Below are positions 9,027 to 18,113 of a stretch of DNA of 64,000 bases, in pieces. The notes under the pieces were generated by a model. That model was not told the DNA's origin, did no database searches, and saw nothing but the letters and a program-made list of their open reading frames with translations. Location: the NCBI RefSeq assembly GCF_000333035.1, contig NZ_BANU01000011.1, positions 1 through 64,000 on the forward strand. Direction: 5' to 3'. Made by a program: the position numbers and the translations under genes. This stretch comes from Gordonia sihwensis NBRC 108236 (GTDB lineage Bacteria; Actinomycetota; Actinomycetes; Mycobacteriales; Mycobacteriaceae). Position 1 is the first letter of the stretch, and every line of letters starts with the position of its first letter.

Positions 9027-9785
9027 TCAGCTCGCCACGTACACCTTCATCGCGACGATCTGCCTGCGTTCGAAGGTGGCCATCGCCACCGCGTGTTCTT
9101 CGCCGCGCGTGAGGCTCACTGTCACGTATCGTCCGGCAGCCAGGCACTTGCCGGTCTGCCAGCCGTCCAGTTCGTCGCGCAGGTCTGCGACCGGCCCGAC
9201 GCGCCCGGCACCGTACTCGACCCGTACGTCGGACCCGGACCGCTCTGCGCACGCCGCGTCTAGGAACGCGAGCGTCCGCCGCTTCTCCGCAGCACCCGCG
9301 CGAACGAACCCTCGGGCGAAGCCTGCGGCCCCGCCGAGTCTCTGATTCTGCAGCAGCGCCCCGGCCAGCCGCGTCGAGATCGGGAGTGCGTCGAGGCCCT
9401 CGGCGAGGAGTTGTCGCACCATGGTCGGCAGTTCCCAGTGAGCGAACAGGCCCGCGATCAGATCGGCCGACGCCATCTCGTACCGCAGGTGCACAGGCAC
9501 CGTCAGCGTCACGGCGTCGCTCATGCGGATCTCCAGCGTGAGGTCGCGGATCACTGTGTCGCCACAGACGATGTCGTGCGCCGGATGGAAGACGATCGTG
9601 TTGGGGGCGATGAAGGTGTCGTAGAAGCGGGAGAGCTGCTCGTCTCCGCGGTGCGGGCTCGACCCCACGGGGTCGTTGACTATCGCGTCCGGCGCGAACA
9701 GCGACAGCCACCGCTGTCTGTCGTGCGCGGCCACGGCTGCCGGCGACCCTTCGACGGTGGCCAGCATCTGCTCTCGCAGTCCCAT
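9027..9785 (-). CDS. SnoaL/NTF2-like protein, probably KstR-regulated
   Basis: A 252-residue protein with an N-terminal SnoaL/NTF2-like alpha+beta fold (about 10-115: WLSLFAPDAIVNDPVGSSPH and YDTFIAPNTIVFHPAHDIV). This fold is used by ketosteroid isomerases and limonene-epoxide hydrolases. The middle is helical, and the C-terminus has a second beta-rich segment (VTVSLTRGEEHAVAMATFE) that may be another NTF2 unit. The ATG at 9785 is chosen over one 34 codons upstream because the longer form would run through the operator at 9816-9829. The operator matches the KstR consensus, so a role in sterol or steroid catabolism is inferred. Catalytic residues were not verified. Confidence 0.65.
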   Translation of the reverse strand: MGLREQMLATVEGSPAAVAAHDRQRWLSLFAPDAIVNDPVGSSPHRGDEQLSRFYDTFIAPNTIVFHPAHDIVCGDTVIRDLTLEIRMSDAVTLTVPVHLRYEMASADLIAGLFAHWELPTMVRQLLAEGLDALPISTRLAGALLQNQRLGGAAGFARGFVRAGAAEKRRTLAFLDAACAERSGSDVRVEYGAGRVGPVADLRDELDGWQTGKCLAAGRYVTVSLTRGEEHAVAMATFERRQIVAMKVYVAS

Positions 9786-9815
9786 CCCACTCCGTTCCTG
9801 AGTCGACCATCGCAA

Positions 9816-9829
9816 TAGAACGCGTTCTA
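9816..9829. promoter_or_regulatory. KstR-type operator
   Basis: TAGAACGCGTTCTA is a perfect 14-bp palindrome and an exact fit to the KstR consensus TNNAACNNGTTNNA. It is centred about 37 nt upstream of the SnoaL-like start at 9785. A near-identical palindrome lies at 22726-22739. KstR is the TetR-family repressor of cholesterol-catabolism genes in mycobacteria and rhodococci; its own gene is not in this window. Confidence 0.75.
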
Positions 9830-9862
9830 GTCTAACCGTCGGTCCGTCGTCCGGAAATGGGG

Positions 9863-9899
9863 AAGGCGCGTCCGGGTCGGGGTGCACCGGACGCGCCTT
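9863..9899. terminator. Terminator after the SipW-type locus
   Basis: A 13-bp perfect stem AAGGCGCGTCCGG / CCGGACGCGCCTT with an 11-nt loop, starting 12 nt beyond the stop of the last gene of the minus-strand secretion locus. There is no long T run, as is common in high-GC actinobacteria. Confidence 0.75.
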
Positions 9900-9911
9900 C
9901 GCATGGGTGGG

Positions 9912-10907
9912 TCAGGAGACTGCGCAGGTCTCGGTGTCGACCTTCTTCACCGTGGTCCCGTTGGTGATCGAGACGGTATTGGTGGCGGAGTTGACGCTCG
10001 CGACGTCGCCGTCCTCAAGCGGGGTCCGGCACTTCTCGACACCATCGGCATTGAGGATCAACTGACGATCGGTGCCCGCCACTTCGAGAGCGATCGTGAG
10101 CTTCGGCTTGGCCTCGGTACTCGGCTCGGTGGCTTCGGCACTGGTGTCGGGTGCCGACGACGGAGTGGTCGACTCGACAGACTCGGACTCTGACGGCTTC
10201 GTCGACTCTGATGGCTTCGTCGCCGACGTGGTGGGGTCGGCTTCTGATTCTGGCGCATTGCTGGTCGACGGGTCCGATGTCGTCGACGGTGCAAGTTTCT
10301 CCATCGCGCTTCGCATCCTCGACAGGGCGCCCGGTGCGTCGTTGACGATGTTTTGGGGTGCGGCGGGAGTCCAGTCGGACTGTTCCTGCCAACTCGAGAT
10401 GTTGGATCGACCTCGGTCACCGCCTCCGTTGGAGGTGCAGTACGTGACGCCAGACCAGTTGGTGATGTCCCATTGGGCGTAACCACTCGACAGCTCGCCG
10501 TTCTGGCCGTATCGCGTACGGACGCGAACGGAATAGACCTTCTTCAGAACTGAGTACGGGAGGGAAATGCCATTGTAGTTCGCGTCCGGGGTCGCGCCTG
10601 ACCAAGCCGGACTGCTTCCGCCCTCCCACCGTTCCACTTCGTACCAGTACCCGGGGCCGGCGCTGGTCCATTGGAGATCCGCTTTGGAGCCTAGTCCGCC
10701 ACTGCACGACATGCCCTTCACCACGGGTACCGGTGTGAAGTTCTGACTAGCGATCTGGGACACATTGGCTGTCGCCGCATCAGTTCCGGCGGCCATGGTG
10801 TCGGTGGTCTGTACCAGTCCGACCGCGGCGACGGCCGCGCCGCCGATGGCGAGGAGCGCACGAGTGGACGGCAGCTTCTGGCGAATTGATTGACGGAGAT
10901 TAGCCAC
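9912..10907 (-). CDS. Secreted protein of the SipW-type locus
   Basis: A 331-residue exported protein with N-terminal basic residues (RQSIRQK) and a hydrophobic stretch (LLAIGGAAVAAVGLV, about 18-32). The mature region (about 55-160) is beta-rich with paired Cys (SCSGG and VTYCTSN) and a fibronectin-III-like feel (WYEVERWEGG, YSVRVRTRYG). A Ser/Thr/Pro/Glu-rich linker (about 200-265) leads to a small C-terminal beta domain with two more Cys. The GTG at 10907 is chosen because GGAGG lies 7 nt upstream; it overlaps the stop of the signal-peptidase gene. The context suggests an accessory or cell-surface component of the exported assembly. No family is confidently named. Confidence 0.65.
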   Translation of the reverse strand: MANLRQSIRQKLPSTRALLAIGGAAVAAVGLVQTTDTMAAGTDAATANVSQIASQNFTPVPVVKGMSCSGGLGSKADLQWTSAGPGYWYEVERWEGGSSPAWSGATPDANYNGISLPYSVLKKVYSVRVRTRYGQNGELSSGYAQWDITNWSGVTYCTSNGGGDRGRSNISSWQEQSDWTPAAPQNIVNDAPGALSRMRSAMEKLAPSTTSDPSTSNAPESEADPTTSATKPSESTKPSESESVESTTPSSAPDTSAEATEPSTEAKPKLTIALEVAGTDRQLILNADGVEKCRTPLEDGDVASVNSATNTVSITNGTTVKKVDTETCAVS

Positions 10908-11499
10908 AGTTGGCCTCCTGGAGCTTGGCCTCGCTGCTGTCGGCGGGCTCATCGAGTGTTTCGGTCTGGTGTGTGTCATTCGACGCGTCGTTGCTGGATC
11001 GGCGTAGGGGGCCGAAAGCGAGCATCAGCAAGGCCCCGGCGAGGACGCCGCCGAGGAAGATCGCCGTCTTGCTCGAAAGCCACGCGGCTACGTACCCGGC
11101 GAACGGCACGCTTGTGATCACTCGATCTGCGTGATCGACCAGGTACGGCGTGGGATCCGCAACTCGGTTCGCATCGCCCTTCATGATCAGCGCGACCTTG
11201 TCGCCACCGGCGGGGTCGACTGCAACTACGCGATGGGTGATTCGAGTTCCGGCCTCGTTGTCGACACTGACGACATCGCCGACACTGATCTGCGCTGCGG
11301 GAACGGTACGGGCCACTGCGAGAGAGCCGGTCGGGATCTGCGGCGACATCGACCCCGATCGGAACACCAGTGGCTTGATCCCGAACGTCATCGACACCAC
11401 TGCGATCACGATGCAGACCAGACCCGCGACGGCGCCGAGATTGAGGGCGAGCTCGCGGCGGCGGCGTCGCTGCGTAGTCCTTGCTTGCTGCTGACTCAT
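10900..11499 (-). CDS. SipW-type signal peptidase I (second copy)
   Basis: A 199-residue membrane protease with one N-terminal TM (about 20-43) and one C-terminal TM (about 140-160), the layout of SipW/ER-type signal peptidases. The nucleophile Ser is in SGSMSPQIPTGSL. The general base is His in RITHRVV rather than the bacterial Lys, and the conserved GDAN element is MKGDANRVADP. These features are typical of the peptidases that process TasA-like proteins. The ATG at 11499 follows the preceding substrate gene by 7 nt. The Ser/Thr/Asp-rich cytoplasmic tail has no recognised domain. Confidence 0.88.
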   Translation of the reverse strand: MSQQQARTTQRRRRRELALNLGAVAGLVCIVIAVVSMTFGIKPLVFRSGSMSPQIPTGSLAVARTVPAAQISVGDVVSVDNEAGTRITHRVVAVDPAGGDKVALIMKGDANRVADPTPYLVDHADRVITSVPFAGYVAAWLSSKTAIFLGGVLAGALLMLAFGPLRRSSNDASNDTHQTETLDEPADSSEAKLQEANCG

Positions 11500-11506
11500 T
11501 GCGAGA

Positions 11507-12157
11507 TCACGCTTGGGTCGCTGCGAAGTTGAATTTGACTGACAGAGCTGACATCCGCGCACTATTCGGGGCGTTGGAGTCGAGAGTGATTTGGAAGCAC
11601 AGATTGTCGGTCGTGTTCTTGTTCACTCGCTGGTTGGTCGTGATGATGTCGGTTGTGCCGAGCGTCAGCGCCTTGCCCGTTGCGATGGCGGTGCCGCCGC
11701 TGCAGACGGTTCCATTGCTGCTACCACCCCGGTAGACGTTCACCCTCAGATTCTGCGCGAACGTGCCGGCGTTCGCGTCGCCGTATGTCGCTGTGCCGCT
11801 GTCGGCGCTGACTGCCTTCATCGTGTAGTCGAAGTCGCTGCCGCCGATGTTGTTGACCGGGAGCATACCCGCGACTGTGGCTCCCTTAGCGAGGTTGAGC
11901 TTCGCCAATGACGCGAATTGGTGTGTTGGCCGGTCGCCGTGAAGATCCATTCGCACGTCGACGGCCGCCGTGCTGAACATTCCGGTAGTCGCGGTCGCGG
12001 TGTCCGACCACGCGGCCATCGTGCCGACGGCGCCGAGACCGAAGACCATTCCGAGTGAGGCGATCGCTCGGGCGCGCGTCCAACCGGTGTCGCCGAGGCG
12101 CCCGCGCAGTCGCGACCCCGACCGCTCGCGGTCGTGAGTTTCGTTGGATGAGGACAT
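11507..12157 (-). CDS. SipW-dependent-type exported protein (TasA-like), paralogue 3
   Basis: A 216-residue exported protein. The signal region has the SipW-class pattern: basic start, hydrophobic core IASLGMVFGLGAVGTMAAW, then SDTATATTGMFSTAAVDVRM. The mature part is beta-rich with a single Cys pair (VCSGG, LCFQITLDS) and ends in SALSVKFNFAA. It lies between two SipW-type peptidase genes, so it is a probable substrate. The start is uncertain: ATG at 12157 was used, and an ATG at 12175 is also in frame, with no strong Shine-Dalgarno for either. By analogy with TasA it may polymerise outside the cell (inference). Confidence 0.75.
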   Translation of the reverse strand: MSSSNETHDRERSGSRLRGRLGDTGWTRARAIASLGMVFGLGAVGTMAAWSDTATATTGMFSTAAVDVRMDLHGDRPTHQFASLAKLNLAKGATVAGMLPVNNIGGSDFDYTMKAVSADSGTATYGDANAGTFAQNLRVNVYRGGSSNGTVCSGGTAIATGKALTLGTTDIITTNQRVNKNTTDNLCFQITLDSNAPNSARMSALSVKFNFAATQA

Positions 12158-12186
12158 CTGTTTCTGCCTAATCATTCGGGAGGGAG

Positions 12187-13038
12187 TCACTTGATGAAAG
12201 GAATCGGTTGGGTGATCTCGGCACTGGGGATCACCGGCGCCGCCGACGGCGGATCGGGGACCGCCGAGTAGGCGAGCGGCGGACGTCCGGACTGATCGGC
12301 GCCGCACGCATAGCAGCGGTTCTCAGATCCTGCGGGGTGCCGGCCGCCGACCTCGGCGTGCGCCGGAACCGCCTGCGTGGGAGCCGGCGGCATCGGCGGA
12401 TCGGGCGGAGCGGCGCCGGGTTCGGGGTTCTCGGGAGGCTTCGGCTTCTTGCGGTCGCGGATGCTGCTGATCCACATCCACAACGCGTACGCACCGAGAC
12501 CGCCGGCGATCACGAACACCGCGATGCTCCGCGACGAGCCGGAGATCAGGGAGTTGATCCGGCCGAGGTAGGGAACCGAGTACAGCAGTCTGCCTCGGAC
12601 CTGCTCTTCGACGAGTTGAACCGGGTCCGTCGCATTGTTGGCATCGCCCTTGGTGATGAACCGGCGCTTACCGCTCGCGTCGTAGACGATGCTGATGATC
12701 CGATGCGTCGTGACCGACGGATTGCCCGACTCCGGCTGGAACGTGATGACGTCGCCGGCCTTCAATTGATCGCCCGGCGTCGGCTTCACCACGATCAGCG
12801 TTCCCGGCGGGTACGTCGGCTGCATCGACCCGGTGAGCACCGTGTACGCGGTGGAACCGGTCAGCCGCGGAACCACCACGAGCACAGCGAGCACGCCGAC
12901 CGCGACGAGCAGCAGCGTCCACGAGGCGATCGTCTTCACCCACCAGATGGGTGGAGTCGCGTCGGAGTTCTCCGCGTCGCTTGCGGAGGGAAGCGCCTCC
13001 GTCTCGCTGGTGTGATGGGTTCCGCGACTGAACATCAT
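12187..13038 (-). CDS. SipW-type signal peptidase I with long C-terminal tail
   Basis: A 283-residue protease. The N-terminal TM is at about residues 33-56 and the C-terminal TM at about 168-188. Catalytic elements are Ser in LTGSMQPTYPPG, His in TTHRIISI and the conserved KGDANNATDP, the SipW/ER class. The cytoplasmic tail of about 90 residues is Pro-rich and carries a lone CxxC pair (RCYACGA), perhaps a metal site. The start is ATG at 13038, overlapping the previous stop as ATGA. This is one of two divergent peptidases in the locus and may serve different substrates. Confidence 0.88.
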   Translation of the reverse strand: MMFSRGTHHTSETEALPSASDAENSDATPPIWWVKTIASWTLLLVAVGVLAVLVVVPRLTGSTAYTVLTGSMQPTYPPGTLIVVKPTPGDQLKAGDVITFQPESGNPSVTTHRIISIVYDASGKRRFITKGDANNATDPVQLVEEQVRGRLLYSVPYLGRINSLISGSSRSIAVFVIAGGLGAYALWMWISSIRDRKKPKPPENPEPGAAPPDPPMPPAPTQAVPAHAEVGGRHPAGSENRCYACGADQSGRPPLAYSAVPDPPSAAPVIPSAEITQPIPFIK

Positions 13039-13571
13039 GAGTTGCTGACCGACTGGGCGCCGAAGGTGAACGTCGCGTTGGCCGACTGCGACGTCGATGC
13101 GTTGGTCGCGATGGTGGTACGCAGGCACAGCACTTCGGTAGTACCCGCCGCGACGTTGCGGGCTGCGGTGGCAGCGGTGTTCATCGCACCCGAGTAGATC
13201 TCCTCACCGACATCGCCGGTGGGGGTGCATGCGGCCTCGCTGCCGACTACTGCGACACGCAGCTTCAGCGGGGTGGTGCCGGTGACGGCCACCGAGTTCA
13301 GCTTGTACTGCATCGTTACGTTGCCGGAATTGATGACCGGCAGCGGCTTTTGGACGCTGTCACCGGGGTTCGCGTCAGTCAGCGTCAGGCCGTCGAGCGT
13401 GAACTGCTTGACGCCGCCCTGGTTCACCGAGATGTCGAGCTTGCCTGCGGTGATCGTGCCACCGTTGCTCGTTGCTTCCGAACGCCAGAGGGCGCCGGTC
13501 TGCTGGAGGGAGATGAATCCCACCAGCAGAACCGCCGCCGCTGCGAGCGCCCATTTGATTTGGGGCTTCAC
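13035..13571 (-). CDS. SipW-dependent-type exported protein (TasA-like), paralogue 2
   Basis: A 178-residue exported protein with a short basic N-terminus and the hydrophobic core LAAAAVLLVGFISLQQTGALW. It continues into the SipW-class hallmark around the cleavage site, SNGGTITAGKLDISV. The mature chain is beta-rich with one probable disulfide (ACTPTG, LCLRTT). The GTG at 13571 has AGAGGA 7 nt upstream. The stop overlaps the downstream peptidase start by ATGA, so enzyme and substrate are translationally coupled. It is a likely processed subunit of a surface or biofilm fibre (inference from family). Confidence 0.8.
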   Translation of the reverse strand: MKPQIKWALAAAAVLLVGFISLQQTGALWRSEATSNGGTITAGKLDISVNQGGVKQFTLDGLTLTDANPGDSVQKPLPVINSGNVTMQYKLNSVAVTGTTPLKLRVAVVGSEAACTPTGDVGEEIYSGAMNTAATAARNVAAGTTEVLCLRTTIATNASTSQSANATFTFGAQSVSNS

Positions 13572-13600
13572 GAAATCCTCTTAATCACGGGAGGAGTGGT

Positions 13601-14110
13601 TTAGTTCTGCTGCAGAGTGACCGTGGCGCCGGAGAGGTCAGCGGTCTTGTCCTGTCCGTCCTTGTTGCTTGTGTCTGCTCTGAATGTGATGTCGGTCGAG
13701 ACCTTCTTGGTCGTGTTGTTGTCGGCAGGGGTCACAGTGATTCCGGGGCCACCACCTGCGGTCGTCGGATCGAGGTACTGTGCGAGATCGCCGGAGACAC
13801 CGCCCACACTGGGAGTCAGGGTCGCCGTCAGGTTGGTTCCTACGGCCGTGATCTTGTAGCTGGCCGTGTACCGGACGGTGTCGCCCGGCACGAGACGGTC
13901 GGTGCCAGGGTTGAAGGTATCGCCATCCTTCGTGCCGCCGACCCACGTCCAGGTACCGGTGTCGACCGCGGTGAGGTTCAGCTGACCGGCGGTGACAGTG
14001 CCGCCGTTGGTGTTGACGTTGCTGTTCCAAGCCGCCATGGTGCCTGCGCCACCAGCCAGGATGGCTGCGCCGGCGGCTGCGGCGAGAGCGCCCTTCGTAA
14101 CCTTGTTCAT
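13601..14110 (-). CDS. SipW-dependent-type exported protein (TasA-like), paralogue 1
   Basis: A 169-residue exported protein beginning MNKVTKGALAAAAGAA. The hydrophobic segment leads into GTMAAWNSNVNTNGGTVTAG and then QLNLTAVD, the SipW-class signal. It has no Cys in the mature part. The chain is Thr/Gly/Asp-rich and beta-type, as expected of a repeating extracellular subunit. The ATG is preceded by AAGGGAAG. It begins the four-gene run substrate, substrate, peptidase, substrate that continues downstream with short gaps or overlaps. It resembles the actinobacterial 'alternate signal-mediated exported protein' families. Confidence 0.82.
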   Translation of the reverse strand: MNKVTKGALAAAAGAAILAGGAGTMAAWNSNVNTNGGTVTAGQLNLTAVDTGTWTWVGGTKDGDTFNPGTDRLVPGDTVRYTASYKITAVGTNLTATLTPSVGGVSGDLAQYLDPTTAGGGPGITVTPADNNTTKKVSTDITFRADTSNKDGQDKTADLSGATVTLQQN

Positions 14111-14249
14111 GTCTTCCCTTAATTGAATCGGGACACCCGAAGGTGTGGGAAAGGGTGACCCGCGCGGCGGGAGATGCCCGCGCGGGGGCGGTCACCGAAG
14201 TGACCGTCTACGGCCGGGATTCACCGGGGTGGATGGCCGAAGTCTGTGT

Positions 14250-14288
14250 GATCGGCCGGCGTACGACGGGTGCGCGAGCCGGCCGATC
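14250..14288. terminator. Hairpin after the first gene of the SipW-type locus
   Basis: An 11-bp perfect stem GATCGGCCGGC (14250-14260) / GCCGGCCGATC (14278-14288) lies 6 nt past the stop of the minus-strand gene ending at 14295. It would separate or attenuate transcription between that gene and the TasA-like genes below. Confidence 0.65.
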
Positions 14289-14294
14289 CGCCGT

Positions 14295-15017
14295 TCAGCG
14301 CCCGCCGGCGTGGATGGCCGGGGCGTTCAGGCTCACCTGAACGCTCTTGGCGGCATCACTGCTGCCGCCTCCGAGGCTGCCGAACATGCTGCCGAGCGAA
14401 CCGGAACCGAGCGAGCCCGAGTCGAGAGATCCGGAACCGCCATCACCTCCGGGATCAGTCGGGTCCACGGGATCCACTGGAGCGTCGCCTGCGACCTCTT
14501 CGAGAGAGGTGCTCCAGTCAGGTTTGATCGTGAAGTTCTGTTCGGTCTCCCCTTGTGGAATGCCGACGAACAGTTCCACGTCGATCGGTGTGTTCTGGAT
14601 GAGTCGACCAGTCTCGACGACGAGGATTCCGGGGCCGCCTGCCAGGCTGTGCTTGCTTCCCTTCACCGAGCCGGCGTTCGCGCGGACGGTGGCCGAACCT
14701 CCGCCCGGGAGTTCCCAGTTGCCGGCGAACACCTGGAATTTGGCGGGCGTGTCGCAGGAGTTCTTGATCTTGAACGAAGCCTGCTTCACCTCGTGGCCCG
14801 GGACCGGGCGGTCGGTGTTCCACGAGAGGACGTCCAAATTCCCCCACGTGGTTCCGCCGTCCTGCGAGTACTTGGTGCAACTCTGGTCGAGATTCTCGCC
14901 GACCGCAGCATGAGCGCTGCCGGCGCCGATGGCAGCGAGCGACACTGCCGCTGCTCCGGCGGCAGTGACGACGACTGCGCGTCGAGCGGTTGAGGTCAAT
15001 CGTGCGATGGGTGCCAT
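14295..15017 (-). CDS. Sec-exported protein of the SipW-type locus
   Basis: A 240-residue secreted protein with a classical Sec signal (TARRAVVVTAAGAAAVSLAA, cleavage after AHA at about residue 37). It differs from the SipW-class signals of its neighbours. The mature domain (about 38-165) has one Cys pair (SCTKYSQ, NSCDTPAK) and a beta-sandwich-like composition. Residues about 175-220 are a Gly/Ser-rich repeat (GSLDSGSLGSGSLGS). It is the first gene of the locus and is followed by a hairpin. Possibly it is an anchor or cap for the exported subunits; this is inference only. Confidence 0.7.
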   Translation of the reverse strand: MAPIARLTSTARRAVVVTAAGAAAVSLAAIGAGSAHAAVGENLDQSCTKYSQDGGTTWGNLDVLSWNTDRPVPGHEVKQASFKIKNSCDTPAKFQVFAGNWELPGGGSATVRANAGSVKGSKHSLAGGPGILVVETGRLIQNTPIDVELFVGIPQGETEQNFTIKPDWSTSLEEVAGDAPVDPVDPTDPGGDGGSGSLDSGSLGSGSLGSMFGSLGGGSSDAAKSVQVSLNAPAIHAGGR

Positions 15018-15331
15018 GCCGAGAATGATGGGACGCCGCAGCGCCCCACGGTGCCACTAACTCTGGGGACACAGTGCGAGGGAGCACTTCTGTGCCGGAA
15101 ATGCGGCGTCGCGGGCGAATGTGTAACGAGGGATGTTTCCGCAGGTCGACGGGATCGAGGGGCCTCTGCTCAGGTCGTTCTCAGGTATCCGGTGACGCGC
15201 GTCACCATTTGTTCGTATGAATGGAACAGGTCATGGTTTTGACGCTCGATACGTGCCCGGCTGGTCTGCCGATGGCGCAGATGCTGACTTCACGTCCGAC
15301 CGTCTCCCTGCGGTGACGGACATCACCCAGG

Positions 15332-15352
15332 ATTGAGTCAACTTCGCTCAAC
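15332..15352. promoter_or_regulatory. HAIR operator 1 upstream of dnaK
   Basis: ATTGAGT-N7-GCTCAAC, matching the HspR operator consensus CTTGAGT-N7-ACTCAAG at 6/7 and 5/7 positions with exact spacing. HspR is encoded by the last gene of the operon, so this is autoregulation. Confidence 0.8.
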
Positions 15353-15398
15353 TCTCCGGAATGAATCGTCCCTGCGTACAGTTGAACCCATCGAGAAA

Positions 15399-15419
15399 CT
15401 TGAGTGAAAGCGGCTCAAC
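15399..15419. promoter_or_regulatory. HAIR operator 2 upstream of dnaK
   Basis: CTTGAGT-N7-GCTCAAC: a perfect left half and 5/7 in the right half, with correct spacing. Its centre is 67 bp from that of the first operator. It lies just upstream of the probable dnaK promoter. Confidence 0.88.
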
Positions 15420-15550
15420 AAGGTTGACGGGGTGAACATCCTCGATTAAACCTGAGTCGAAGGCGCTGAGGTTTCACAGACCAACAAGGCCCTCCCGGCC
15501 CAAAGAACTACCCGGCCCCCACCAGCAAGCCGGAACTAGGAGGAACACAC

Positions 15551-17391
<1,841 letters not shown>

Positions 17392-17395
<4 letters not shown>

Positions 17396-18003
17396 CAGCC
17401 GGTAACAACGCCGGGGAGAACACCGCCGAAGAGCCGGTGACGGTGACCGACAACCGCCGCGTCGACCCGGAGACGGGTGAGGTGCGCGACGGCGCGGGAA
17501 CCCAGCAGGCTGAAGCCGCCGCGGATGACGCGGCGGCCCAGCCGGCCGGCGACCAGGCCACCCCGGCCGATGCGCAGGTGGCGGAGCTGACCGAGGCCCT
17601 GCAGCGGGAGCGCGCGCAGTTCGCGAACTTCCGTCGCCGCAGTGCCGAGGAGCAGCTGCAGGCCGTCGACCGCGGTAAGCAGATCCTCGTGGAGAAGCTG
17701 CTGCCCATCCTCGACGACCTCGACCGCGCCCGGGACCACGGAGACCTCGACGAGGGCCCGCTGCGGGCGTTCGCCGACAAGCTGGTCGACGTTCTCTCGG
17801 GTGAGAAGCTGGCGAAGTTCGCGGAGCCGGGCGAGGAATTCGACCCGGAACTCCACGAAGCCATTCAGAATGATGGCAGCGGGGACACCCCTGTCATCGG
17901 CAACGTCTTCCGGACGGGCTACCGCCTGGGAGACAAGGTGATCCGTCACGCCATGGTGACGGTCACCGACCCGGCGCCGAGCGACGCTGCGCCGGAGCAG
18001 TGA
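17392..18003 (+). CDS. grpE: Nucleotide exchange factor GrpE
   Basis: A 203-residue cochaperone that releases ADP from DnaK. The N-terminus (about 1-60) is disordered and acidic ([23 protein letters not shown]). A coiled coil follows (about 62-110: [19 protein letters not shown]). The C-terminal beta domain has [12 protein letters not shown] and [16 protein letters not shown]. The GTG at 17392 overlaps the dnaK stop, giving translational coupling. Confidence 0.97.
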
Positions 18004-18077
18004 TGCGAGCGCGGGGTCGCCGTTGCACGGCGGCCCCGCGGCCCCACTGCCACCGTGTGTCCGAACAGGAGCGACAC

Positions 18078-18107
18078 ATGACAACCACAGACTTTTCAAG
18101 GAGGTGA
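18078..18107 (+). CDS. Leader mini-ORF (9 codons) upstream of dnaJ
   Basis: ATG to TGA encoding MTTTDFSRR. It has its own AGGAG 6 nt upstream (18067-18071), and its last codons and stop (AGG AGG TGA) form the dnaJ Shine-Dalgarno. A ribosome finishing this peptide would sit on the dnaJ ribosome-binding site, so coupling or stress-dependent control is possible. Only sequence evidence; it could be coincidental. Confidence 0.4.
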   Translation: MTTTDFSRR

Positions 18108-18113
18108 CGCCTG

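Larger units (their letters stand above)
15018..15550. other. Intergenic region: divergent promoters of the SipW-type locus and dnaK operon
   Basis: 533 bp without a convincing gene. The right half holds two HAIR operators (15332-15352, 15399-15419). A possible -35 element TTGACG (15424-15429) is followed about 16 nt later by an ATTAAA-like -10, then a long leader to the dnaK Shine-Dalgarno AGGAGG. A weaker HAIR-like element (CCTGAGT-N7-GCTGAGG) lies near 15450. The left half must contain the minus-strand promoter of the secreted-protein locus, but no clear element was identified. Confidence 0.6.

Noticed and set aside
15449-15469. Third HAIR-like element before dnaK
   Set aside because: CCTGAGT-N7-GCTGAGG matches only weakly; kept as a remark, not called as an operator.
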